A program made the position numbers and the translations under genes. The notes under the pieces were generated by a model. It was given only the letters and a program-made list of their open reading frames with translations. It was not told the origin of the DNA and did not search any database. From Rhizobium pisi (GTDB lineage: Bacteria; Pseudomonadota; Alphaproteobacteria; Rhizobiales; Rhizobiaceae), in NCBI RefSeq assembly GCF_003938655.1, contig NZ_RJJT01000016.1, positions 62,001 through 126,000 of the forward strand: 64,000 bases of DNA, given 5' to 3'. Shown here one piece after another: positions 43,458 to 51,847 of the stretch. Every line of letters begins with the position of its first letter. The first letter of the stretch is position 1.

Positions 43458-43674
43458 TGATCGCTATGCTGTCTACGCCAGAAGCTGGCGCCTATTTGTT
43501 CAACACTTCATCAGTTTAGGCTAACGCCCAATTTTTCATCCGGTTCCAAGGCCAAAAATTTCCTTTCTTCCTGATGATTCAGCCTTCGGCTGTGAAATCG
43601 GGCTACTTTAGGGGAAGCGGAAAAAAGCGCGCAGGCCGGCTGATTCGTGATTTTTCTTTCGCAGGGCGTCAAAC

Positions 43675-43690
43675 TGGCACGCTACATGCT
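43675..43690 (+). promoter_or_regulatory. Sigma-54 promoter of glnII
   Basis: TGGCACGCTACATGCT has GG (43676-43677) and GC (43688-43689) separated by exactly 10 bases, the -24/-12 layout of sigma-54 promoters. Transcription should begin near 43701, giving a leader of about 80 bases before glnII. Confidence 0.85.
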
Positions 43691-43780
43691 TCAATAGATG
43701 CATCCCCTGGCGGTCGGATGCGTTTGCGCGCCGAGATCGTCTCCGGATTTGCTCACCTTCGTAGCATTGAGAGAGTCACG

Positions 43781-44821
43781 ATGACAAAATATAAGCTCGA
43801 GTATATTTGGCTCGATGGGTACACTCCGGTACCGAACCTGCGTGGCAAGACGCAGATCAAGGAATTTGACGTATTCCCGACGCTGGAACAGCTTCCGCTC
43901 TGGGGCTTTGACGGCTCCTCGACGCAGCAGGCCGAAGGCCGCAGCTCCGATTGCGTGCTGAAGCCCGTCGCCATCTATCCCGACCCGGCCCGCACCAACG
44001 GCGCGCTCGTCATGTGCGAAGTCATGATGCCCGATGGCGTCACCCCGCACGCATCGAATGCCCGCGCCACCATCCTCGACGATGAGGATGCCTGGTTCGG
44101 CTTCGAGCAGGAATATTTCTTCTACCAGAACGGCCGTCCGCTCGGCTTCCCCGAGCAGGGCTATCCGGCTCCGCAGGGTCCTTACTACACCGGCGTCGGC
44201 TATTCGAACGTCGGCGACGTCGCCCGCGAAATCGTCGAAGAACATCTCGACCTGTGCCTGGCTGCCGGCATCAACCACGAAGGCATCAATGCCGAAGTGG
44301 CCAAGGGCCAGTGGGAATTCCAGATTTTCGGCAAAGGCTCCAAGAAGGCTGCCGACCAGATCTGGATGGCGCGCTACCTGCTGCAGCGCCTGACCGAAAA
44401 GTACGGCATCGACATCGAGTATCATTGCAAGCCGCTCGGCGACACCGACTGGAACGGTTCGGGCATGCACTGCAACTTCTCGACCAAGTACATGCGTGAA
44501 GTCGGCGGCAAGGCCTATTTCGAAGCGCTGATGGCGCAGTTCGAAAAGAACCTGATGGACCACATCAATGTCTACGGCCCTGACAATGACAAGCGCCTGA
44601 CCGGCAAGCACGAGACGGCTCCGTGGAACAAGTTCTCCTACGGCGTTGCCGACCGCGGTGCTTCGATCCGCGTACCGCATTCCTTCATCAAGAACGACTA
44701 CAAGGGCTATCTGGAAGATCGCCGCCCGAACTCGCAGGGCTGCCCCTACCAGATCGCTTCGCAGGTTCTGAAGACGATCTCGGAAGTTCCGCTCGCAGGC
44801 TCGGCTTCCGCCGCCGCCTGA
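43781..44821 (+). CDS. glnII: Glutamine synthetase II
   Basis: Eukaryote-type glutamine synthetase, 346 residues, found in rhizobia besides GSI. It joins ammonium to glutamate using ATP. Recognisable segments are LEYIWLDGYTPVPNLRGKTQ, LPLWGFDGSSTQQAEGRSSD, AWFGFEQEYFFY (metal-binding Glu) and NGSGMHCNFSTKYMRE. Both arginine-containing active-site loops are present (DRGASIRVPHSF). The start at 43781 follows GAGAGAG; the longer frame from 43574 covers the promoter and is not coding. A sigma-54 promoter and NtrC-like site imply induction under nitrogen limitation. GSII lacks adenylylation control. Confidence 0.97.
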   Translation: MTKYKLEYIWLDGYTPVPNLRGKTQIKEFDVFPTLEQLPLWGFDGSSTQQAEGRSSDCVLKPVAIYPDPARTNGALVMCEVMMPDGVTPHASNARATILDDEDAWFGFEQEYFFYQNGRPLGFPEQGYPAPQGPYYTGVGYSNVGDVAREIVEEHLDLCLAAGINHEGINAEVAKGQWEFQIFGKGSKKAADQIWMARYLLQRLTEKYGIDIEYHCKPLGDTDWNGSGMHCNFSTKYMREVGGKAYFEALMAQFEKNLMDHINVYGPDNDKRLTGKHETAPWNKFSYGVADRGASIRVPHSFIKNDYKGYLEDRRPNSQGCPYQIASQVLKTISEVPLAGSASAAA

Positions 44822-44830
44822 CCTCCCAGC

Positions 44831-44853
44831 GGCGCCGGTCCTCGACCGGCGCC
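44831..44853 (+). terminator. Terminator-like hairpin after glnII
   Basis: A perfect 10-bp GC stem (44831-44840 with 44844-44853) with a 3-nt loop lies 9 bp past the glnII stop. Only a weak T-rich tract (GTCATTCCTT) follows. Confidence 0.6.
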
Positions 44854-45058
44854 GTCATTCCTTCCGCATGAAAGCCGTGATCGACCGCTGACATATTCGC
44901 GGGGATCGAGCCGCTAAGGCTCTGCAAACACAGACATGCGGCTGTAATATTTCCATCATGGTCATGCCTCAAAATAGGCAAGCGGGAATCGCCGTTCCGG
45001 AACCCCGCTTTGGGGTTGAGCGTTGGCATATCACTGCAACGCGGATGGAAATCGTGAC

Positions 45059-46240
45059 ATGCTGCAACGTCCGGCAAACACTTACAGCGGCGAGAGCTGG
45101 GCCAATGCCGCCTCCGCCGGCAATCTGCCGGAACGGCTCGTGATCGTCACCGACGCCTGGCATCCGCAGGTCAACGGCGTCGTGCGCTCGATCGAGAACA
45201 CCAACCGCGAACTGGCAAAGCTGGGCGTCGAAGTCTCGATGGTGACGCCGGAGCGCTTCAACAGCATCCCCTGCCCGACCTATCCCGAGATCCGCCTGTC
45301 GATCGCCGGTTATCGCCGTGTCGCCCGCGAGATCGAAAAGCACAATCCCTCCTACGTGCATATCGCCACCGAAGGCCCGCTGGGGCTCACCGCCCGCCGC
45401 TGGTGCCTGCGCAAGCGCATGCCTTTCTCGACCAGCTATCATACGCGCTTTCCGGAATATGTTTCTGCCCGCCTGCCGATCCCGCAGAGCTGGCTCTATG
45501 CCTTCGTGCGCTGGTTCCACAATGGCGGCGCCGGCTGCATGGTCGCGACGCCGAGCCTTGCCCGCGAGCTATCGGCGCGCGGCATCAAGAACCTGATGCC
45601 TTGGACCCGTGGCATCGACGCCTCGCAATTCCATCCCATGCCGCTTGAAGACGAGCCCTTCGGCCTCCCTCGGCCGATCTTCATGACAGTCGGTCGCGTG
45701 GCGCTGGAAAAGAACCTGCCGGCCTTTCTCGATCTCGATCTGCCCGGTTCGAAGGTCGTCGTCGGCGACGGCCCGGCGCGCGCCGAACTGGAGCAGCGCT
45801 ATCCCCAGGTACACTTCACCGGCGTGAAGTTCGGCGAGGAACTGGCAAAAACCTATGCCCAGGCCGACGTCTTTGTCTTTCCGTCGCTGACCGATACCTT
45901 CGGCAATACCATCCTCGAAGCGCTGGCCTCAGGCGTGCCGGTCGCGGCCTATCCGGTCACCGGCCCGCTCGACATTATCGGCGAGGACAGTGAGGTCGGC
46001 GCGCTCGATCACGATCTTCGGGCGGCATGCCTTGCCGCGCTCTCGGCCTCACGCGAGAAGTCCCGCGACCTTGCCATGCAATATTCCTGGGAAGCCGCGA
46101 CGCTGCAGTTCATCAACAACATCCGCGCCGCCAACGGCGTCATCACGCCGAAATGGAGAAAGGCCTGGCAGTACGCCAAGTCGCTTCCGAGAAGCAGAAA
46201 GCCCAGCGAAACCGCCGGGCCTCTTCCCTCCGCAGATTGA
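45059..46240 (+). CDS. Glycosyltransferase family 4 protein (lipid or mannosyl type)
   Basis: A GT-B fold glycosyltransferase of 393 residues. The N-terminal acceptor domain starts VIVTDAWHPQVNGVVRSIEN. The C-terminal donor domain has FMTVGRVALEKNLPAFLDL and the EX7E-like SLTDTFGNTILEALASGVPV. It resembles alpha-mannosyl- and SqdX-like lipid glycosyltransferases, so a membrane glycolipid product is possible. The sugar donor cannot be read from the sequence. Start at 45059 chosen to remove a 12-residue poor extension. Single gene, convergent with der. Confidence 0.8.
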   Translation: MLQRPANTYSGESWANAASAGNLPERLVIVTDAWHPQVNGVVRSIENTNRELAKLGVEVSMVTPERFNSIPCPTYPEIRLSIAGYRRVAREIEKHNPSYVHIATEGPLGLTARRWCLRKRMPFSTSYHTRFPEYVSARLPIPQSWLYAFVRWFHNGGAGCMVATPSLARELSARGIKNLMPWTRGIDASQFHPMPLEDEPFGLPRPIFMTVGRVALEKNLPAFLDLDLPGSKVVVGDGPARAELEQRYPQVHFTGVKFGEELAKTYAQADVFVFPSLTDTFGNTILEALASGVPVAAYPVTGPLDIIGEDSEVGALDHDLRAACLAALSASREKSRDLAMQYSWEAATLQFINNIRAANGVITPKWRKAWQYAKSLPRSRKPSETAGPLPSAD

Positions 46241-46313
46241 TCACTCCTGCAAGCGTGTCGTTCACGACCTTGATGACTTCACAAAACGCTACCAATCAGC
46301 GCCAAGCCCGGCC

Positions 46314-47729
46314 CTACGTCCGTCTCTTCTTGCCTTCGAACGGATTGTCAGGCGAGCGGAAATGGATGCGGATCGGCACGCTCGGCATGTCGAAATCGTT
46401 GCGCAGCCCGTTGATCAGATAGCGCGTATAGGATTCCGGCAGCGCGTCGGAGCGGGTGCAGGAGATCATGAAGGCCGGCGGGCGGGCCTTGACCTGCGTC
46501 ATGTATTTCAGCTTGATGCGGCGGCCGGAAACGGCCGGTGGCGGATGCTGGATCTGCTGCGTCTCCAGCCAGCGGTTGAGCCGAGCCGTCGAAATGCGCT
46601 TGTTCCAGACCCTGTCCGTATCGATGATCGACTGCATCAGCTTGTCGAGGCCCCAGCCGGTCTGGCCGGAGATCGGCACGGCGCGAATGCCGCGCGCCTG
46701 CGGCAGCAGTCGGTCGGTCTTCTCGCGCAGATCCGCAAGCACCGCCTGCCGGTCCTCGATCATGTCCCATTTGTTGAAGGCGAGAACGGCAGCACGCCCC
46801 TCGCGCAGCACCAGGTCGACGATCTGCAGGTCCTGCTTCTCGAAGGGGATCGTCGCATCGAAGACGATGACCACGGTTTCAGCGAAGCGGATGGCGCGCA
46901 GCGCATCGGCGACGGAAAGCTTTTCCAGCTTCTCGGTCACTCGCGCCTTGCGGCGCATGCCTGCCGTATCGAACATCTTGATGGTGCGGCCGCGCCAGTC
47001 CCATTCGACCGAAATGGAATCGCGGGTGATGCCCGCCTCCGGCCCGGTCAAAAGCCGATCCTCGCCCAGGAAACGGTTGATCAGCGTCGACTTGCCGGCA
47101 TTCGGCCGCCCGACGATCGCCACCCTGAGCGGCTTGGTGTCGTCATAGGCGGGCTCCTCGTCCTCACCCTCATCAGCCGTCTCGACAATGTCGACGTCGG
47201 TGACGGCAACATCCTCCTTGGCATAGGCCCGCTCCTTGCCGATCGCCTCGACGATCGCGTCGCGCAGATCGAGCATGCCTTGTCCGTGTTCGGCCGAAAT
47301 CGGCGTCGGCTCTCCCAAGCCGAGCGTATAGGCATCATAGAAACCGCTGTCGGAACCGCGCGCTTCGGATTTGTTGGCGACGAGCACCACCGGCTTGCCG
47401 CGCCGGCGCAGCATTTCGGCGAGCGCGGTATCGACGGGCGTCAGCCCGTTCTTGGCGTCGACGACGAAGAGCGAAAGATCGGCCTCGTCGATCGCCGCTT
47501 CCGTCTGGGCGCGCATGCGGCCCTGCAGGCTTTCCTCGTCGGCCTCTTCGAGACCGGCCGTATCGATGATCGTGAAGGTCAGGCCCATCAGCCGGGCATC
47601 GCCCGGCCGGCGGTCGCGGGTAACACCCGGCGTGTCATCGACAAGCGCCAGCTTCTTTCCCACCAGCCGGTTGAAAAGCGTCGACTTGCCGACATTCGGA
47701 CGACCGACGATCGCGACCGTGAAACTCAT
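46314..47729 (-). CDS. der: Ribosome assembly GTPase Der (EngA)
   Basis: Essential GTPase with two GTP-binding domains, needed for 50S ribosome maturation. 471 residues. Domain 1 has GRPNVGKSTLFNRL and DTPGVTRDRR. Domain 2 (from about residue 200) has GRPNAGKSTLINRFLGEDRL, GITRDSISVEWDW and NKWD. A C-terminal KH-like domain (about 380-460) follows. An acidic insert (DEGEDEEPAYDD) joins the two G domains. It lies 16 bp after the YfgM-like gene and is probably co-transcribed with it, recalling the yfgM-bamB-der order of enterics without bamB. Confidence 0.96.
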   Translation of the reverse strand: MSFTVAIVGRPNVGKSTLFNRLVGKKLALVDDTPGVTRDRRPGDARLMGLTFTIIDTAGLEEADEESLQGRMRAQTEAAIDEADLSLFVVDAKNGLTPVDTALAEMLRRRGKPVVLVANKSEARGSDSGFYDAYTLGLGEPTPISAEHGQGMLDLRDAIVEAIGKERAYAKEDVAVTDVDIVETADEGEDEEPAYDDTKPLRVAIVGRPNAGKSTLINRFLGEDRLLTGPEAGITRDSISVEWDWRGRTIKMFDTAGMRRKARVTEKLEKLSVADALRAIRFAETVVIVFDATIPFEKQDLQIVDLVLREGRAAVLAFNKWDMIEDRQAVLADLREKTDRLLPQARGIRAVPISGQTGWGLDKLMQSIIDTDRVWNKRISTARLNRWLETQQIQHPPPAVSGRRIKLKYMTQVKARPPAFMISCTRSDALPESYTRYLINGLRNDFDMPSVPIRIHFRSPDNPFEGKKRRT

Positions 47730-47745
47730 TCTTTTTCCTTAAAAC

Positions 47746-48429
47746 TCAGCCCTGCGCGGCGGGCGCCTTGCCGGATGCGGTAATGAGATCAAGCATCATA
47801 TGGGCGCGATTGGCAACATTGCGCGGGCTGTCGGTATCGTCGACGATCGACTGGAACCACTGCCGCGCCTGCGTCATGTTGCCGGCCTTGTAGGCGACAA
47901 GGCCGAGCGCCTCGCGCGCCGAATGGCGGAAGGCGTTGCCCGGCACGGCCATTTCCTCGATCGCGGCCGAAACCTGCTCGTAGGAGCCGTTCTCGATCAG
48001 CAGCCAGCCGGCGCGCATTTTCGCTGCATCGCGCACGGCAGCCGGAACGCCATTATCCTTGCCGATTTCGTTGAAGGCGGCAATCGCCGCGGCAGCGTCG
48101 CCCTTCTGTGCCTGCACGGTCGCGGCCCGCATGCGCGCCAGCACCGGATAGGCGCCATGGCCCTCCTTCTCCAGCTTGTCGAGCGCGGCCAGCGCCTCGT
48201 CGTTCTTGTTCTCGTCGGCAAGCTTCATCGCCGCCAGGAACTGGTCGCCGGCGCTGGAGGAGCGGTTGTCGTCCCAGTATTGATAGAGAACCTTGCCGGC
48301 GGTGCCGACGACGATCAGGATGGCGACGACGATGATATAGCGGCCGAAGCGGCGCCAGACGCCCTTCATCTGGTCAGACCGCAATTCCTCATTGACTTCA
48401 CGGATGAAGCTGTCGTCGTTGAATGCCAT
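47746..48429 (-). CDS. YfgM-like membrane-anchored tetratricopeptide protein
   Basis: A 227-residue protein with a short cytoplasmic N-terminus, one membrane anchor (YIIVVAILIVVGTAGKVLYQ, about residues 30-49) and a periplasmic helical-repeat domain (ADENKNDEALAALDKLEKEG; MRAGWLLIENGSYEQVSAAI). This is the plan of YfgM, which in E. coli associates with the Sec translocon and periplasmic chaperones. Gene order just before der supports the match. Function in rhizobia is inferred. Confidence 0.82.
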   Translation of the reverse strand: MAFNDDSFIREVNEELRSDQMKGVWRRFGRYIIVVAILIVVGTAGKVLYQYWDDNRSSSAGDQFLAAMKLADENKNDEALAALDKLEKEGHGAYPVLARMRAATVQAQKGDAAAAIAAFNEIGKDNGVPAAVRDAAKMRAGWLLIENGSYEQVSAAIEEMAVPGNAFRHSAREALGLVAYKAGNMTQARQWFQSIVDDTDSPRNVANRAHMMLDLITASGKAPAAQG

Positions 48430-48532
48430 TCTCGTCTCCGGCCGCGGAAATTACCCAACATCATGCAAGATGCATATTGTCGGGCCTTCTACCCCATTTT
48501 GCAGCCGTTGTAAGGGGGATGTGAAAGATTCG

Positions 48533-49117
48533 TCACATGGCGAGCGGCGAAACCCCGATCAACCACTCGTGCAGCTTCCAGATGATCAGCGCCCAGACGA
48601 CGATGCCGATGACGACTGCATAGAAGTCGTATTTGGCCGAGACGAAGGGGCGAAGCGTGATCTCGCCGGCCCGCTGCCGCCGCTTCAGGGAAATGCGCAG
48701 GATGACGCCCCAGGCCAGAAATGCCGCAAACAGCAGCACCGACGACGTCTCGCCATTGGCCAGCAGATGCGCCAGCGCCCAGATCTTCACCGACAGCACC
48801 ATCGGATGCTTGGTCTTCGTCGCGATATGCCCCGCCGGCAGCAGCGAGGCAACGAGACAGATCAGCGCGATCAGCATCAGTGTGATCGTGATATGCGCCA
48901 TCCAGACCGGCGGATTGTAGAGCATGCCGGTCACCTGACGCGCCTGCCCGAAACCGTAAATCAGGAGGATCAGCGTGAGGATGCTCGCGATCGAATAGCC
49001 GGCCCGCCAGCCCGTCTCGCCGAGGCTTGCAATCATCGAGCGGCGGAAACCGGGGGCCACCACCCGCACCAGATGCACGCCGAGGAAAAGTATGATGCCG
49101 ACGATAAGCAATGTCAT
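48533..49117 (-). CDS. NnrU-family membrane protein
   Basis: A 194-residue integral membrane protein of the NnrU family, with about six helices starting MTLLIVGIILFLGVHLVRVV. The family mark is the TKHPMVLSVKIWALAHLLAN region. NnrU proteins were first linked to nitrite and nitric oxide reduction but many, including lone copies like this, are uncharacterised, and some are related to a 15-cis-zeta-carotene isomerase. GGAAGGATC precedes the ATG at 49117. No denitrification gene is nearby. Divergent from the deacetylase-like gene. Confidence 0.82.
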   Translation of the reverse strand: MTLLIVGIILFLGVHLVRVVAPGFRRSMIASLGETGWRAGYSIASILTLILLIYGFGQARQVTGMLYNPPVWMAHITITLMLIALICLVASLLPAGHIATKTKHPMVLSVKIWALAHLLANGETSSVLLFAAFLAWGVILRISLKRRQRAGEITLRPFVSAKYDFYAVVIGIVVWALIIWKLHEWLIGVSPLAM

Positions 49118-49236
49118 TGCGGATCCTTCCGTGCCGTTTGTCATGGCTTAGAGCCTCGCGTGAAAAAATGCCAGCGCGACCGCAGCTTCGCCGCAATTCT
49201 GGTAAAGGAAACCGCGAACAAATTGTCGCGGTGCCC

Positions 49237-50226
49237 ATGTCTCGTTCCCTCTTCTCCGCCTGCCTGGCTGCCTCCTTCCTCGTTCCGGCAATCGCAGAGG
49301 CCGCCGACCGGCCGAAACAGCTCGTCATCATTTCCTTTGACGGCGCCCACGACAATGCGCTCTGGTTGAAGAGCCGCGAGATGGCCGCCAGGAACGGCGC
49401 CCACTTCACCTATTTCCTCTCCTGCACCTTCCTGATGAATGAGGCGGCGAAAAAGGCCTATCAGGCGCCGCACCAGAAACGCGGAAAATCCAATGTCGGC
49501 TTCGCCCAGAGCGACGACGAGATCCGCGAGCGCCTCGGCAATATCTGGCACGCCCATCTCGAAGGCCACGACATATCGAGCCACGCCTGCGGCCATTTCG
49601 ACGGCCGCCTCTGGAGCGAGGCCGACTGGTCGGCCGAATACGCGACCTTTCACGAGACGCTGAAAAACGCCTGGAAGAGTGTCAACCTTGCGGAGCCGAC
49701 CGGCTGGCAGGATCTGGTCGATCACGGCATCAAGGGATTTCGCGCGCCCTATCTCTCGGCGACAGCGGGCGCCGACATGATCGCCGCCGAAAAGAAGGCG
49801 GGCTTTACCTATGATGCGAGCCTTGTCACCAAAGGCCCGGCCATGCCGGTGGAGGAAGACGGCATCATCCGCTTCGGCCTGCCGCTGATCCCGGAAGGCC
49901 CGAATGAGAAGCCGATCATCGGCATGGATTACAATCTCTTCGTCCGCCATTCCAAGGGCGAGGAGGACAGCGTGGATTCAAAGGAATTCGAGGACCGCGC
50001 CTACGCCGCCTTTTCCCAAGCCTTCGATCGCCAGTACAACAGCAACCGCATTCCCCTCCAGCTCGGCTTCCACTTCGTCGAAATGAACGGCGGCGCCTAC
50101 TGGCGCGCCCTCGACCGCCTGGTCAGCGACGTCTGCCATCGGACGGACGTGGCCTGTGTGAGCTATTCGGAAGCGATCCCGATGATCGAGGCGCGTGGGA
50201 AACTGCAGCAGACATCCGGTCTTTGA
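49237..50226 (+). CDS. Secreted polysaccharide deacetylase-like protein
   Basis: An exported 329-residue protein; the signal peptide (MSRSLFSACLAASFLVPAIA) ends near AEAAD. The NodB/polysaccharide-deacetylase pattern is present but altered. The first motif is SFDGAHDNA instead of the usual TFDDG, the metal-binding His pair appears in ISSHACGHFDG, and FRAPYLSATAG follows. A late His in LGFHFVEMNGG could be the catalytic one. Loss of the second Asp in motif 1 makes activity uncertain. The start at 49237 has only a weak ribosome site. No sugar genes nearby; it may act on peptidoglycan or surface glycan. Confidence 0.72.
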   Translation: MSRSLFSACLAASFLVPAIAEAADRPKQLVIISFDGAHDNALWLKSREMAARNGAHFTYFLSCTFLMNEAAKKAYQAPHQKRGKSNVGFAQSDDEIRERLGNIWHAHLEGHDISSHACGHFDGRLWSEADWSAEYATFHETLKNAWKSVNLAEPTGWQDLVDHGIKGFRAPYLSATAGADMIAAEKKAGFTYDASLVTKGPAMPVEEDGIIRFGLPLIPEGPNEKPIIGMDYNLFVRHSKGEEDSVDSKEFEDRAYAAFSQAFDRQYNSNRIPLQLGFHFVEMNGGAYWRALDRLVSDVCHRTDVACVSYSEAIPMIEARGKLQQTSGL

Positions 50227-50260
50227 TGGATTTTGTTGGGATGAGAGGGCGTGCCGTGCG

Positions 50261-50416
50261 GCCCCCTCATCCGCCTGCCGGCACCCTCTCCCCAAGGGGA
50301 GAAGAGATATGCCGCAACGTCTCGATTCCCCCTTCTACCCAGCGGGGGTCCGAAGGACGGGTTGAGACCCGCGGCTCATCCCAGGCAAAGGTGCCCGACA
50401 GGGCGGATGAGGGGGC
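50261..50416. repeat. Large imperfect palindromic repeat
   Basis: Perfect 15-bp outer arms (50261-50275 and 50402-50416) enclose further complementary segments, for example GGCACC near 50280 with GGTGCC near 50390. It sits between the convergent deacetylase-like and bacA genes. The CCCCTCATCCGCCTGCCGGC type of sequence is, from memory, a scattered repeat in Rhizobium genomes. Confidence 0.7.
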
Positions 50417-50456
50417 GCCGAACGCGACTCCAGGTCGCTGACACCCCCGCGACCCA

Positions 50457-51722
50457 TCAACCGTCGGCGTGCACCACACCTGCCTCACGCTCCAGATAAC
50501 GCTGGTCGATATCCGGCAGCGGCGCATCATCGATTGCCGCTTCGAAGGCCTTCAGACGCTTATGGATGGAAAGCAGCTCGATGATCGTCGTCCAGGAATT
50601 GACGAGATACTGGAACGAGTTGCTGACCTGGCCGAAGGCGGTCGAGATCTGCTGGAAGATACCGTAGGTGATCGTACCTGCCACAATCGTCGGCACCAAC
50701 ATGAAGACCACGAAGAGCGCGTCGGCCTGGATATAAAAATAGCGGGCGACGTTGAAATACATGTAGTGGAAATACATGCGGTAATAATTGCGGCGGACGT
50801 TGCCGAAGAGCTCCGTAACCGTCAGCGGATGAGCCCGTTCCGCATGGTCCTCGCCATAGACCAGTTCCTTGCGATAGGCCGCTTCGACGCGCTGATTGCG
50901 GAAGTTCAGGCCCGGCAGCTTGACGCCTGCAACCGCCAGCAGAACCGTGCCGAACGCCGACCAGAACAGCGCCAGCCAGAAGAGCGAATTCGCCACCGGC
51001 CCGATGAACGGCAGTTCCGTCACATAGTGCGACAGCGCCAGAAGGATCGGAAGGAAGACCACGAGCGTCATCACCGAGTTGATGAGGCTGATGCCAAGGC
51101 CTTCGAGCGTGCTCGAAAAGCGCATCGTGTCTTCCTGAACGCGCTGTGAGGCGCCTTCGATGTGACGCAGCTTTTCCCACTTCGACATGTAGAAATTGTT
51201 CATCGCTGTGCGCCAGCGGAAGATGTAGTGACTGGTGAAGAAGTCGGTCATGATCGACACGAACATGCTGAGGAACGCGATCTGACAGAAGACCCACATC
51301 AGGCTGTAAAAATTGTCGACGGAAATGCCTGGCTGCTTCGACAATGCGTTCTGTAGCAGGTCACCGAACGGCCGGCGCCAGTTGTTGATCACGACGCTGA
51401 TCTGGACGCCGAAATAGGTCACGAAGATGATGAGCGCCGAACCCCAGATCGACCACAGCTTCCAGGGGTGGTTCCGCGCGATCAGATGCCACGCGGCGCA
51501 GAAGATCGCCGCCGAAAGCAGGAAATAGCTGTAGAACCAGAGATTTTCGGGGAGCAGGAAGAACGAGAGGTCAATCGGCTGCTGTTCTTCTGCAACCGGC
51601 GCGTAGCCGAGCGATACGCCGAGACCGGCGGCGAAGAGATACCATCCGGCAATGGCAATCAGGGTCCAAACGACGAGCGAAGTAAAGAACGCCTTCGGCT
51701 GGGGGAAGAAGGAATGAAACAC
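50457..51722 (-). CDS. bacA: Peptide transporter BacA (SbmA family)
   Basis: Inner-membrane proton-driven peptide importer of 421 residues. In Sinorhizobium and Rhizobium it protects bacteroids against host antimicrobial (NCR) peptides and affects very-long-chain lipid A. The sequence has about eight membrane helices, beginning with MFHSFFPQPKAFFTSLVVWT. The conserved SbmA/BacA core (FRWRTAMNNFYMSKWEKLRH; IEGASQRVQEDTMRF; YMYFNVARYFYIQADALF) is intact. The C-terminus KRLKAFEAAID ends in a short acidic tail. Normal length, single gene. Confidence 0.95.
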   Translation of the reverse strand: MFHSFFPQPKAFFTSLVVWTLIAIAGWYLFAAGLGVSLGYAPVAEEQQPIDLSFFLLPENLWFYSYFLLSAAIFCAAWHLIARNHPWKLWSIWGSALIIFVTYFGVQISVVINNWRRPFGDLLQNALSKQPGISVDNFYSLMWVFCQIAFLSMFVSIMTDFFTSHYIFRWRTAMNNFYMSKWEKLRHIEGASQRVQEDTMRFSSTLEGLGISLINSVMTLVVFLPILLALSHYVTELPFIGPVANSLFWLALFWSAFGTVLLAVAGVKLPGLNFRNQRVEAAYRKELVYGEDHAERAHPLTVTELFGNVRRNYYRMYFHYMYFNVARYFYIQADALFVVFMLVPTIVAGTITYGIFQQISTAFGQVSNSFQYLVNSWTTIIELLSIHKRLKAFEAAIDDAPLPDIDQRYLEREAGVVHADG

Positions 51723-51847
51723 GGGGGGCTTTGCTTTCCTGAACTGTGAGTCTCGGGAGTGTCATGGAACACTGATTGTGCCGGAAACTAAGGCAGTTCG
51801 AAGGAAGCAGCAATGGGTTCGGCCCATTGTTACATAGATGTAACCGG

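Noticed and set aside
43574..43780. N-terminal extension of glutamine synthetase II
   Set aside because: The in-frame stretch contains the sigma-54 promoter, and the family start TKYKLEYIW follows the ATG at 43781.
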